Shown here: positions 48,353 to 57,831 of the stretch, piece by piece
Position numbering within the stretch: the stretch's first letter is position 1
How the letters are laid out: each line of letters starts with the position of its first letter
Source of the DNA: Ketobacter alkanivorans
Lineage (GTDB): Bacteria; Pseudomonadota; Gammaproteobacteria; Pseudomonadales; Ketobacteraceae
DNA length: 64,000 nucleotides
Direction of reading: 5' to 3'
Assembly: GCF_002863865.1 (NCBI RefSeq)
Contig: NZ_CP022684.1
Location: 4,283,990-4,347,989 of the forward strand
Position numbers and translations under genes: made by a program
Notes under the pieces: generated by a model
What the model saw: the letters and a program-made list of their open reading frames with translations, nothing else
Database searches by the model: none
Told to the model about the DNA's origin: nothing

Positions 48353-49201
48353 TCAAGACTTTACTTGATTGGCGAGATCTGAAAACTGGGTTTTCCAGTT
48401 GGCAATCAGATCACGGTTGTCATGCTGCCAGGGATGAAAGTCTGATTTGTAATAATCCAGGTAGTCGCGCGCCACTTTGCGCAACAGGCCCGGTTTTCCA
48501 ATCAGAAAGTTGACGGCATCAAAAAACTTTATGGGGCGTATTGGCATGCCATCCCGCCATAGCAAGATTGCCTGCAGCGAAAAAATATGAACCCAGAAAA
48601 ACACACTAACCCGCATCATGGTGCCTTTGCGAATAGCGTTGTCGCCGCATACCGTTTGAAATACATCGTAGGCCACGGCTTTGTGTTCGGTTTCTTCAAT
48701 GGCGTGCCACAGGATCAGGTTTTTAAACGGCTGGGGTGCTTTGGCGGTAAACGTCGGATCGGCTAGTGCCTGATGGGCGAGTATGGCGGTGAAATGTTCC
48801 AGCGCGATGGTGATGCCCAGTCGTTGGGCCGGGCTGAGAAAGTCGCGGGTGGCCGCCAGTCGTTTTTTAACAAAGCGGCCGAATGCACCAAGGGGGTAGC
48901 CCTGCTTTTCAATCAGTTGGTTGAATGCTTCATGCTGTTTGCCATGGTGAGCTTCTTGTCCGATGAAGCCGCGAATGTCTTTCAGTAGCTGCGGGTCATC
49001 AATCTGATTTTGATAGTGGCGGACAGTTTCTATAAAGAAGCGTTCACCTTCAGGAAAGACAGACGACAAAGCATTCAGGAAATGAGTAATGTAAGGGTTA
49101 TCGTCAAACCAGTACCGAGGAATTTCATCGGGGAAATTGAAGTCCATCTGCCGTGGTTTTACTTCCACCCCGACGGCCACCTGTGCCTGATAGCTACCCA
49201 T
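48353..49201 (-). CDS. Putative metal-dependent hydrolase (PF10118 family)
   Basis: 282 residues from ATG 49201, with AGGAG six bases upstream; the open frame extends 96 bases further. His and Glu clusters suited to a di-metal helical bundle are visible: QEAHHGKQHEAF and LWHAIEETEHKAVAYDVF. The family is widespread near lipid genes and is described as predicted metal-dependent hydrolase; no reaction has been proven. The sequence PRQMDFNFPDEIPRYWFDDNPYITHFLNALS near the N-terminus is typical. Cytoplasmic or membrane-associated. Confidence 0.88.
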   Translation of the reverse strand: MGSYQAQVAVGVEVKPRQMDFNFPDEIPRYWFDDNPYITHFLNALSSVFPEGERFFIETVRHYQNQIDDPQLLKDIRGFIGQEAHHGKQHEAFNQLIEKQGYPLGAFGRFVKKRLAATRDFLSPAQRLGITIALEHFTAILAHQALADPTFTAKAPQPFKNLILWHAIEETEHKAVAYDVFQTVCGDNAIRKGTMMRVSVFFWVHIFSLQAILLWRDGMPIRPIKFFDAVNFLIGKPGLLRKVARDYLDYYKSDFHPWQHDNRDLIANWKTQFSDLANQVKS

Positions 49202-49334
49202 ATGCTGCTCCTGCTGCGTTGTATCGCTTATCTTTATGTTAGTCGAGGTTTGACTATGCCTGGGTTGCAGAGGTGCAAACAGGTGAGCCTGAGACATTAA
49301 AATGTCATATCAGGCCATGAGGGTGGGCTATCAG

Positions 49335-50615
49335 TCAGTAGGGGTTTATGGATATTTCGATACGTTGATTACGTGAGGCTGCGCTGTTCCAACGCTGGGC
49401 GCTAACATCGGGATCCTGGCTGGGATAACGGGCCACCGGACGCCTGTCACCAGCGGTAGACAGGCTAAGTTCTATGTCTTCACCGTATTCGGACTGAAAG
49501 GCAACGATGAAGCGTTCGAAGCCTGGGGTTTGATCGTTGCCGAGGCTTTCGGCCAGGCTGGGTGAAAGCTGGATGATTTCGCAATTGGCCAGAGTCATCT
49601 CTGTATCTGGTAGCGCGGGCTCGCCATTGCTGTCAGTGAGCAGGCAGAAACGCCCCAGGTGGCTACGGATGCTGATTTCACCCACGAAACCTACGCTGCG
49701 CAGGTTTTGGGCCAGCTGTGAAAGAGTGGCTGCAAGCCTGTCGTTAAAAGGCTTTTCATCCCAAGCGAACTGGCCGTCCTCATTCAAGGCCCACTCAATA
49801 CTTTCATAGAAACGTCGGTTGTGAGCATCACTTTGCTGAACCTGAGTGTCGATCTGGGAGCTGAGCTGTTCGCGCATGTCTTCATTTTGCTGGGTTTGCA
49901 GCTGCAGGGTGTCTTCCAGCTTGCGCTTGTCGGTCTGCATCATGGTCATTTCTTGCATGAGGCGGTTATTGCTCATCAGCAGCCACCCAATCAATGCGAT
50001 GCATAGGCCTAATCCCAGGTACTGGTATCGAGCACTGCGGTTGCTTCGGGCATCATTCTGACTGTTCATGCCCTGCAATTGATTGGTGAGTTGTTCGATG
50101 CGGTTTTCCAGTGCCTCCAGCTCGGGATGATCCTCTTTAACGGCTGGGGCGGCAGGTTCGGCAACCGGCTCGTTATCGACAATAACGACATCATTGGCAG
50201 CTCGGCCCACAGATTGCGCTACTGGTACGGATGAGGTCTGATGAGGTAATAAGTTTTGCCGTTCCAGCATCTTGGCCAGCATCAGCGGTTTCAGGGTTTT
50301 GGGTAGTACATCCACCGCACCCAATGCCCGCGCCTGGCTCTCATATACTTCACCCTCTTTGGAGGTGTACATGATGATGGGGATCATTGCCGTATGAGGA
50401 TCATTTTTGATGGCCCGCAGACATTGGAAACCGTCCATGCCGGGCATGGTGTGATCCATGAATATCATGCTGGGTTTCTTACCGCAAAGGTAACCCAGGG
50501 CCTCTTCCCCAGACTCAACGGAATCCACGTCAATACCCTGCTCAGACAGCATTTTGCTGAGAACGTGACGGGCCATACGGGAATCGTCGACTACCAGAGC
50601 CAGCTTATTCGACAT
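49335..50615 (-). CDS. Receiver domain fused via TM helix to coiled coil and OmpA-like C-terminus
   Basis: 426 residues. Receiver (1-120): acidic VDDS, phospho-acceptor Asp54 (IFMDHTMPGM) and Lys106. A Pro/Ala-rich linker (about 125-165), a coiled coil, one transmembrane helix at 199-214 (YLGLGLCIALIGWLLM), a second coiled coil (about 218-270), and a C-terminal domain ending SASRNQRIEISINPY, similar to the end of OmpA/MotB-type peptidoglycan-binding domains, although the usual GxTD block is weak. The topology is receiver in the cytoplasm and C-terminal part in the periplasm. It could anchor or gate a complex in response to phosphorylation. Unusual architecture. Confidence 0.82.
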   Translation of the reverse strand: MSNKLALVVDDSRMARHVLSKMLSEQGIDVDSVESGEEALGYLCGKKPSMIFMDHTMPGMDGFQCLRAIKNDPHTAMIPIIMYTSKEGEVYESQARALGAVDVLPKTLKPLMLAKMLERQNLLPHQTSSVPVAQSVGRAANDVVIVDNEPVAEPAAPAVKEDHPELEALENRIEQLTNQLQGMNSQNDARSNRSARYQYLGLGLCIALIGWLLMSNNRLMQEMTMMQTDKRKLEDTLQLQTQQNEDMREQLSSQIDTQVQQSDAHNRRFYESIEWALNEDGQFAWDEKPFNDRLAATLSQLAQNLRSVGFVGEISIRSHLGRFCLLTDSNGEPALPDTEMTLANCEIIQLSPSLAESLGNDQTPGFERFIVAFQSEYGEDIELSLSTAGDRRPVARYPSQDPDVSAQRWNSAASRNQRIEISINPY

Positions 50616-50671
50616 GAACGACTGCTCGATCCATTGTTATCATTATGCTTACAAACTTATATCAAAGCGAT

Positions 50672-51523
50672 TTAGGATGCACCAGATTTTTGTTCGTTTT
50701 GTGTTGTGCTTTTGGTAAGAAACTGAATTTTATCGAAGCCAAAGTGCAGTATTCCCGGCTCCAGATTGTGTGCCTCGCCGCTTTCAGCAGTGAATAGAAA
50801 GGTGTTGGTTGTGAGATGTGTTTCATGACCCGTAGTGGCCGCCAGGTTGTCTAACAGCTGTTGGGCGCGGCGAGCAATGGCGTTACCGCTGTCAATTACG
50901 CGTATACCAGCGGGTATCAACTGGCTGATTTCATCCTTTAAAAAGGGGAAATGTGTACAGCCCAGTATAAGTACATCGGTGTTGTTGTTGGGTTGAATCA
51001 GCGGTGCTAATTCTTGTCTGATGGTGTCCATATTGACCGGCAGTCCACGCAGTTTTCGTTCTGCCTCATGAACCAGCTCATGGGAGCCTATGCGGGTGAA
51101 AGCGCAGCCTTTACCGAACTCCTGTATCAGGCGGTCGGTGTACTGTCGTTTGATGGTACCTGGTGTGGCCAGCAATGTGACCTGGCGACTGACACTTAGC
51201 TCGGCGGCGGGCTTGATGGCAGGCACCACGCCGATAATCGGAGTGCTGATCTGCGCTCTCAAGTGATCCAGCACCACTGTGCTGGCGGTGTTGCAGGCGA
51301 TGACGATGATGTCAGGTTGGTAACGTTGTTCCAGTTCAGGCAGCAGGCTCAGTAAGCGTTCCACCAGGACCTGCTCTGCCAGAGCGCCATAAGGGTAGGC
51401 CCCATTGTCGGCCACATAGCAAGCGTGAGCATGGGGAATGCGTTGTTGGATTTCATGCCAGATGGACAGGCCGCCCACTCCGGAATCGATAATAAGAAAT
51501 GTTGGATTCTGCATGATGTGCAT
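50672..51523 (-). CDS. murI: Glutamate racemase
   Basis: 283 residues. The blocks of the Asp/Glu racemase family are visible: IIDSGVGGLSIWHEI near 11-25, the first catalytic Cys77 in VIACNTAST, the second Cys189 in LGCTHFPFL. It makes D-glutamate for peptidoglycan. ATG 51514 is an alternative start; neither has a strong ribosome site. It begins eight bases after the stop of the helicase gene on the same strand, so it may be read through from that operon. Confidence 0.95.
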   Translation of the reverse strand: MHIMQNPTFLIIDSGVGGLSIWHEIQQRIPHAHACYVADNGAYPYGALAEQVLVERLLSLLPELEQRYQPDIIVIACNTASTVVLDHLRAQISTPIIGVVPAIKPAAELSVSRQVTLLATPGTIKRQYTDRLIQEFGKGCAFTRIGSHELVHEAERKLRGLPVNMDTIRQELAPLIQPNNNTDVLILGCTHFPFLKDEISQLIPAGIRVIDSGNAIARRAQQLLDNLAATTGHETHLTTNTFLFTAESGEAHNLEPGILHFGFDKIQFLTKSTTQNEQKSGAS

Positions 51524-51529
51524 TATACG

Positions 51530-53812
51530 TCAGTTCGGGGCGAAAGCGCTCAGTGCCTGCTTTAATTCAATTGAACTTTTCACCGTGTGGGGTTGCCAGT
51601 GGGAGGGGAGCAGGTTGCGATATACCGGTTGTGTGAAGCGGTCGTCTACCAACAGTACTACGCCTCGATCCCGTTCGCTGCGAATCACCCTGCCAGCGGT
51701 TTGGATTACTCGATTAATGCCTGGATAACGATAGGCAAAATCAAAGCCGCTTTGTCCCTGTTGATCAAACTGAGCCTTTATCTGCTCGATCTCGGTGGAG
51801 GGGGGCGGTAGGCAGGTTCCAATAATGATAACGCCATCCAGTTTGTTGTTCAGGTCGATGCTCTCGGCAAACAGGCCTCCGGTAATGACTCCGGCTAGGT
51901 AGTGCTCTTTCTGTAGTTGCTGGTGAAATGTCTGGTGTGTTTCCGGCGAGCTGGTTTGCGATTGGCAGAGCAGGGGGATGCCTGGATATTGCTCCAGCTC
52001 AGTCATGATGCTGCGAAGATATTCATAGGATGGCAATGCCATCAGGTAGCGTCCGGGTCGACACTGCCATAGGGTTTGAATCAACTCTACGATTTGATGC
52101 ATGGAACGGACACGATTGTGAAAGCGGGTGTTCACCGGTGCCACTAATGTAAGCAGGTTTTCGGGTGGAAATGGGCTGGCCAATACCAGTTGCGATGGCA
52201 GCGGTTGGGTGCTGATGCTGCGCTGGAAGAAGTTTAAGGGCAAAAGGCTGCCGGAAAAATAGTGACAGGAATGAAAGCCGGAGCTGATGCGTTCAAGCTG
52301 AGGGGCTGGATCGGTGCAAAAAATCTGTATCCGTGCAGGTTGTTGGCTACACAGGATGGTGTCTTCGGCTTCTATTTTTGTCGCTCGTTGGGCAAAACGC
52401 CACAGTGCCATGATGTTTTCGAAAATATCATTGGGGAACAGTAGCCAGTTTTGTTGAGCAAACCATTCGTTGAGTTGGTCTGCGGTGAACTGCAGCGTGT
52501 TGATAAGGTTTGAGGGCAGGGTGGTTACGCCATCATCTACATCCTTTAACAGTGTCTGAAGTGTTCTGCCTATGCTCCTTAAGCGTTTCTGTAAATCAGT
52601 GTCGGTGATGGCTTTCTGCAGTTGATTGATGCAGGGTACCGACAACTCTGCACTGAACATGGATCGTGCCCGTTGCGGTAGATTATGTGCTTCGTCTATT
52701 AAAAGACATATTGATTTGCTGCCAGTCAACGGGTCGGTGAGGCGGGTGTAGGGGTCAAATACATAGTTGTAGTCTGCCACCACCACATCTACCCAGGGCA
52801 GTAGGTCGCGGGTCAGTTGATGGGGGCAGAGTTGATGTTCTTGCGCAAGCTTTAATAAGTCCTGCTCGTTAAAATGGCTAGAGCTTTGGAACGCATCTCG
52901 AGCAGCGGGCAGGCGGTCATAGTGGTTGGTTAGGTGCTTGCAGCCGCTTTGACCGGCTGCGATGCAACCAGAGCAGGTTTTTTCTCGGGCCTGCAAGTAA
53001 AGTATCCTCAGGGGTAATGGACTGTTCATGTGCGCAAGCGCTTGTCTGACACTGTTATGGCCACTGTTTTTGGCAGTCAGATACCAAATCTTTGCAATGT
53101 TGCCTGCAGCCAGATGTTTCAGTGCTGGGAAGAGAAGGCCTATGGTTTTACCCAGGCCGGTGGGTGCGTGATAAATGCCGGGGTTGCAATCACGAATATC
53201 CCGGTAAAGCGTGGCGCTTAAGCTGCGTTGCCCCGCGCGGTAATCATCGAACGGGAAAGGCTGTTCTTGCAAGGCACTGTTTCGTGTATCCAGAAAAATA
53301 CAGTAGTGGTTAAGCCAGTTGCTGTATTGGGCTATGCAATGGTTGAGGAATGCCTCTAACTCTTGATGGGAATAGAGCTGCTCGCGGTAATAGATATGTG
53401 CATCATCCAGCTTAAGGTAGGTAATACGAAGCAGAACCTCGGTTAGATTCTGCTGTTGGCAAATGAGTGCACCGTACAGTTGCGCTTGTGCCAGATGGAT
53501 CTGATGCTGGTCGTCGGGCAATTCGGTTTCGCTGCAGTAGGTGGTTTTTATTTCCTCCAGAATCGTTACGTTTTCGTGCTGTAACCCATCTATTCTGCCC
53601 GCCAGAATCCAATGGCATCGGTCTGTGGTGATGGATTTCTTGATACTGACTTCGCGTTGATAGTGCTGAGGGCGTTGCTGCTGTATAAACTGGTGGCCTT
53701 GTATCCCTTGCTGGGCGCTAGGTTTGCGTTCGTTACCGGAAACAACACCGCCCTTTCGGCAGCAGAAATGAGCCAAATCCGTAGCGGAAACTCGAAACTC
53801 ACGAAGTTTCAC
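51530..53812 (-). CDS. PD-(D/E)XK nuclease - XPD-like iron-sulfur DNA helicase
   Basis: 760 residues. The N-terminal nuclease fold has Asp75 (GRID) and Glu87-x-Lys89 (EEIKT) with a later Q-motif HLAQAQLYGAL. The helicase part has Walker A APTGLGKT (GKT at 221-223), four iron-sulfur Cys (280, 283, 291, 329), DEAH at 373-376, and motif VI QTAGRVIRSERDRG near the end. It is a Rad3/DinG-like 5'-3' helicase with a nuclease tail, as in phage-like and Cas4-type repair enzymes. It overlaps the FAN1-type gene by four bases (53809-53812), so helicase and nuclease are made together for DNA repair. Confidence 0.93.
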   Translation of the reverse strand: MKLREFRVSATDLAHFCCRKGGVVSGNERKPSAQQGIQGHQFIQQQRPQHYQREVSIKKSITTDRCHWILAGRIDGLQHENVTILEEIKTTYCSETELPDDQHQIHLAQAQLYGALICQQQNLTEVLLRITYLKLDDAHIYYREQLYSHQELEAFLNHCIAQYSNWLNHYCIFLDTRNSALQEQPFPFDDYRAGQRSLSATLYRDIRDCNPGIYHAPTGLGKTIGLLFPALKHLAAGNIAKIWYLTAKNSGHNSVRQALAHMNSPLPLRILYLQAREKTCSGCIAAGQSGCKHLTNHYDRLPAARDAFQSSSHFNEQDLLKLAQEHQLCPHQLTRDLLPWVDVVVADYNYVFDPYTRLTDPLTGSKSICLLIDEAHNLPQRARSMFSAELSVPCINQLQKAITDTDLQKRLRSIGRTLQTLLKDVDDGVTTLPSNLINTLQFTADQLNEWFAQQNWLLFPNDIFENIMALWRFAQRATKIEAEDTILCSQQPARIQIFCTDPAPQLERISSGFHSCHYFSGSLLPLNFFQRSISTQPLPSQLVLASPFPPENLLTLVAPVNTRFHNRVRSMHQIVELIQTLWQCRPGRYLMALPSYEYLRSIMTELEQYPGIPLLCQSQTSSPETHQTFHQQLQKEHYLAGVITGGLFAESIDLNNKLDGVIIIGTCLPPPSTEIEQIKAQFDQQGQSGFDFAYRYPGINRVIQTAGRVIRSERDRGVVLLVDDRFTQPVYRNLLPSHWQPHTVKSSIELKQALSAFAPN

Positions 53813-55461
53813 CGTGTATCACCGTCCAGCCAGCTTACCCAGACAACGCTGCTGGGAATGCCTTTTTTTTGAAAGTATTTCAACCAGCGTGTTTGATTTG
53901 CCTGAAGTTTGTCGCCCGGGCCTTTTACTTCAATGAGTTCATAGCCGGTGTTGGAGAAGCGAATCAGATCAGGAAAGCCGTTCCGAAACAGGCCAGGATG
54001 CTGCAGTATTCGAATAAATATACAGTGCAGGTCTGCCGCCGGTATGCTGGTTATGGCAAGTTCCAGCAGATCCAACGGCAATTGTTCCCAGTAGACGAAA
54101 GGATTCGCCAACCCCTCTTTGTTATGGAAGTGATCAAGAATAAGCTGCTGCCACGGGAGGAGGGCAGCCGGCGGCTGCTTCAGGGGTTGATTAAGTGCCG
54201 GTTGAAGAAGAGCCAGGCGATTGTTAATGGCCTGCTGCCTGCGCTCGTAGAACGCTTCGCTAAAGAGGTCGAGCGGCGCTCGCTGAAAGGGATTGATAAA
54301 GGCACCGTTGACGGCGGAGAAAATAATGTCCCAAAACATCAACCCGAACAGTCCATTTATCAGGCTGTTTTCCACGTAGTAGCATTTATGTTGTTGATCC
54401 GAGAGCGCGCAGGCCGCTTGTATTTCTACCGATGCACCACTATTTGGCAGATGTAAGTTGTGGTTTTGCCAAGTTTGAGCTTGTTGGCGTTTACCCTGAA
54501 AACGTAAGGCGAATTCGAGTTCTTCCGGGTGTTTGCTTTGCTCAACGATTTGAGAACAAATGTGCAGAGATTCATCTTCGAGCCCCTGTTTCCTCAGAAT
54601 GCGAGCGCTACGTTCCCTACATGGGTGGAGATTGCACTGGCGGTAAAGCGCTAGCGCTGCATCCAGATGGGTTAGGCGTTCCAGTTGACGGGCGATGGTG
54701 ATGATTACTCTTTGGTAACGCCGGTTTATATGAGCGTGTTGATCCGGCAATGGCAGTGAGTTTGCAAGCGCTATTAGCGCGTTTTTATCCTGCAGTAGTG
54801 ATGAGTCTTCCAATTGTTGCTTCGCATTGGAATAGCTGATTTGGGTTTCAATTTGTTGTCGTGTTTGAAAGTAGCGGGTTGCCTTGCACAAGGAGTAGCG
54901 TTCATATTGAACATGGCCTAAATCGTTAACTACGAATTCGGTAAGATCCTGATGGCTGTTGCCAAAAAAACACACTTTGAAGGTTTCAAATGCAGGTTGA
55001 AACAGGGCCTCTGCGTAAGGATAGTGTTGCCCTATCTCTGATTGCAGTATTTCTGCTTTATGGTGTTGGTTGATATGCTCAATTAACGAGTGTTTGGCAA
55101 GTTTGGAGTGGCCTGCAATCGGAAACAGTTTGACCAGTTCTTGTCGTGTCAATAGGTTGAGCAGGGCGTCCGGCTCCAGATGGCTGTTGATGGTAGCCAT
55201 GTCGCTTCTGCACAGCTCCTGCATGGTCGAGTGGAGGTCATCTATATCAGCGTAATTCAGTTTGTCGATACGAATGGCCTGGCCGCGGCGGGTGAGCAAA
55301 CGATAGTACAAGCTCTTTCCTTGAGCACTCAAACACTGGAACCCTGAAAACAATTTGTGTTCGTTTTCTTCCAGCAGGTCTGCGTACTGATCCATGACCG
55401 AATTCAGCAACCTGGAGAGGTTTTCCACGTGGTAACCGCGGGGTAGTTCAGGGGCGCTCAT
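53809..55461 (-). CDS. FAN1-type VRR-NUC nuclease
   Basis: 550 residues. The C-terminal VRR-NUC domain is clear: PDL at 497-499, IEVKGPGDKLQANQTRW with Glu511 and Lys513 as active residues, and a WVSWLDGD end. The N-terminal part has the helical SAP-like and TPR-like features of the FAN1 family (ADIDDLHSTMQELCRSDM, LNLLTRQELVKLF). FAN1 is a structure-specific 5' flap and interstrand crosslink nuclease. It is coupled to the helicase by a four-base overlap and overlaps the antiporter gene upstream by 14 bases. Confidence 0.93.
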   Translation of the reverse strand: MSAPELPRGYHVENLSRLLNSVMDQYADLLEENEHKLFSGFQCLSAQGKSLYYRLLTRRGQAIRIDKLNYADIDDLHSTMQELCRSDMATINSHLEPDALLNLLTRQELVKLFPIAGHSKLAKHSLIEHINQHHKAEILQSEIGQHYPYAEALFQPAFETFKVCFFGNSHQDLTEFVVNDLGHVQYERYSLCKATRYFQTRQQIETQISYSNAKQQLEDSSLLQDKNALIALANSLPLPDQHAHINRRYQRVIITIARQLERLTHLDAALALYRQCNLHPCRERSARILRKQGLEDESLHICSQIVEQSKHPEELEFALRFQGKRQQAQTWQNHNLHLPNSGASVEIQAACALSDQQHKCYYVENSLINGLFGLMFWDIIFSAVNGAFINPFQRAPLDLFSEAFYERRQQAINNRLALLQPALNQPLKQPPAALLPWQQLILDHFHNKEGLANPFVYWEQLPLDLLELAITSIPAADLHCIFIRILQHPGLFRNGFPDLIRFSNTGYELIEVKGPGDKLQANQTRWLKYFQKKGIPSSVVWVSWLDGDTR

Positions 55462-56614
55462 CTACTCGGTCCAATGCTAAATTAATAAACACCGGCCCTG
55501 TTACCTCAAAAATAACTGTTGCAGCAATTGCGACGGATAATAATATGTTGGCGTGCTGTGGATAAGCGTGGGCCCCCACCAAAGCCATACCCATGGCTAC
55601 GCCAGCCTGAGGCAACAAGGAAACGCCCAGCCAGCGACGATGCCCCTGCAATTCAGGATTGCTAGGACACAGGCATCCACCCAGGTAACGTCCCAGCGCA
55701 CGCAGCACAATGAACAGCAGGCCTGCTACTCCAACAGCTGCACCTGCATCCAAATTCAGGGTGGCGCCGGCCATTACAAAAAAAAGCAGCAGGAACGGTT
55801 GCTCTATATCCTCGATTTCGTGCAAATGATCCGCGGTGGCATCTGCCGTGTTGACCACCACGAGCCCCATGGTCATGGCTGCAAGTAAGAACGAAACCTC
55901 CAGATGAATAGATAGCCCCCCACACAGAAAAATAAACCCCAATGATTCAACAATGACAGATTGTTCCGGGTCACGTTTATTTAGCAGGAATGCCAGCAGG
56001 CCGCCAACGATGCCTCCTAATAACAGGGCTCCACCAATGTCCCACAGCATGGTTAGCACCGGGGTCAGTGGTGCGTCGTTCTGATTGATAAGCCCCAGAG
56101 CCGCCAAGGCCAAACTAAAAATCAACAACCCCAATACGTCATCCAAGGCAACAATGCCTTGCAGAAGGTTGCTGAAATAGCTGTTGGCTTTTCGCTGATG
56201 AAGAACATCCAGGGTGGCGGCTGGGTCGGTAGCGGCGGCGATACTGCCCAGCAATACGGCTACTTCCAGCGAAAAACCTGCCAACAGCAAACCAGTGATG
56301 ACCATTGCTACCGTAGTAAGGGTAATGACCAATGAGGCATTGAGTACACCACCAATGTATTTGTTCAGGTAGCTCTTGGTAAGGCGGGCACCCAGCAGGT
56401 AACCAATGATCAGCAGAGTAATGTCTGCTAAGAGCGGGAACCATGTTTCGCTGACCCCGTTAAGCAGTCCGGCACCATGTGGGCCCAACGCAACACCACT
56501 TAAAATCAGCAGAGTCACTCTGGGAACGTGCAGAATTTTGGCGATGGGGGTGACCACCAAGCTGATTAAAAACAATCCGCCAAACAATGTCAGAACGTGA
56601 CTGATTTGTTCCAT
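55448..56614 (-). CDS. Cation:proton antiporter (Kef/NhaP-type, CPA family)
   Basis: 388 residues from ATG 56614 (GGGAG upstream). About 12 transmembrane helices; the transport core motif ATDPAATLDVL with the Asp pair and the second segment ALDDVLGLLIF are visible. It lacks a C-terminal TrkA-N domain. Role: Na+ or K+ exchange for H+. Overlap with the FAN1 gene start (14 bases) puts it first in the operon, an odd partner for repair genes. It may be read mainly as a promoter-proximal gene. Confidence 0.9.
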   Translation of the reverse strand: MEQISHVLTLFGGLFLISLVVTPIAKILHVPRVTLLILSGVALGPHGAGLLNGVSETWFPLLADITLLIIGYLLGARLTKSYLNKYIGGVLNASLVITLTTVAMVITGLLLAGFSLEVAVLLGSIAAATDPAATLDVLHQRKANSYFSNLLQGIVALDDVLGLLIFSLALAALGLINQNDAPLTPVLTMLWDIGGALLLGGIVGGLLAFLLNKRDPEQSVIVESLGFIFLCGGLSIHLEVSFLLAAMTMGLVVVNTADATADHLHEIEDIEQPFLLLFFVMAGATLNLDAGAAVGVAGLLFIVLRALGRYLGGCLCPSNPELQGHRRWLGVSLLPQAGVAMGMALVGAHAYPQHANILLSVAIAATVIFEVTGPVFINLALDRVDERP

Positions 56615-56718
56615 AAGCTCCCGTAGCTCAATCCAACACTGGGGAAGATGCACATGGTACAGGTGGCTTGCTGGGGAGGGAAGAGGCCCGAGCTTTCGCC
56701 CAGGCCAGATGTTGCAGG

Positions 56719-57579
56719 CTAGAGGATCTGGATTTGGCCAGCCAGATGAGGCTTTTCGCCGTTCTGATCTTTTACGCGGAATTCAATAGTGTCGCCGGTG
56801 TTGGCGTACTGAAACTGAACCTTGGCGGGCAGCAGTACGGGCAGTTTGAATGCCACGGATACCTTGAAGGGGCCTGTTGGCAGTTGGTTTTCCAGGGTAC
56901 CCAAAGCGTGGGCCTTACTCCACATGCCATGGGCGATGTGACGCTTGAAACCAAACAGCTTGGCGGTCATGGCATACAAGTGTATCGGATTGGAATCGCC
57001 GGACACCTTAGCGTATCGGCGGCCGGTGTCGCTGGGCAGGCTCCAATAATCCATGTGCTCAGCCGAGAAGGTATCTTCTTTCTTGTCTTTTTTGTCTTCT
57101 ACATCGGTTTTGGTGCGGAACAGGTTGGTGCTGATGCTTTCCCACACCAGTTTACCTTCCACGGTAACGCGGGTAACTACACTGAATTCCAGGCCTTTGG
57201 AGACCGCTTCCGGGCCCACCAGCTCGCATTCAATGTCCATTGCTTCCTGGTTGCCAATGGCTCGATACTGGGTAATCTCGTTGCGCACGTGAACCAGGCC
57301 CAGCAGAGGGAATGGGAACAACGGATTCACCAGAATTTCCATATGCAGGGGGAACGCCAATATATGTGGATAGGTTACTGGCAGGCTGCCAGATACCGGA
57401 AAACCACAGACTTTGCGATATTCCGCCAGTTTGCCCAGGTCAGCAGAGACATTGCGTAAGTGTGCCTTGATGGTGGGCAGTTTATCGCCATGCATCTTAC
57501 CGGGCTTTTTAGAGGTAACGGCGCGGTAGTACAGACTCATTGTGGAAGGGGACTTTTCTAATTCTATGGTTGCCATCAT
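56719..57579 (-). CDS. MaoC-like hotdog dehydratase
   Basis: 286 residues from ATG 57579 (AGGA upstream); the open frame extends to 57735 with low-complexity sequence. A double-hotdog type: the N-terminal half is a degenerate domain and the C-terminal half carries the hydratase-2 signature RYAKVSGDSNPIHLYAMTAKLFGFKRHIAHGMW with the catalytic Asp and His. It hydrates trans-2-enoyl-CoA or ACP to the (R)-3-hydroxy form. The neighbours are an AraC regulator, a high-molecular-weight FabG and a thiolase, the usual set in this group of bacteria. Confidence 0.9.
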   Translation of the reverse strand: MMATIELEKSPSTMSLYYRAVTSKKPGKMHGDKLPTIKAHLRNVSADLGKLAEYRKVCGFPVSGSLPVTYPHILAFPLHMEILVNPLFPFPLLGLVHVRNEITQYRAIGNQEAMDIECELVGPEAVSKGLEFSVVTRVTVEGKLVWESISTNLFRTKTDVEDKKDKKEDTFSAEHMDYWSLPSDTGRRYAKVSGDSNPIHLYAMTAKLFGFKRHIAHGMWSKAHALGTLENQLPTGPFKVSVAFKLPVLLPAKVQFQYANTGDTIEFRVKDQNGEKPHLAGQIQIL

Positions 57580-57831
57580 CTGCATTTCCTGTAAATCGGT
57601 GGAGGGCCATGGGTGCCCTGATGTCCTTGATGTAGATTTCCGAGATTTTAGCGCCTTGATTGTACAGCGTAATTGCCCTGTCAGGCATCTTTGCAGGTCA
57701 ATCGAGTCAATTGGCCGTAGCGTCGCTATTGTCAATGGTGGTCATGGTGTCTATCATAAACACCACATTTTCGGTTTTATCCGAATTTTCATACAGTTAA
57801 TTTCCTAAATTTTCCTAATAGAAGGTAAAGC

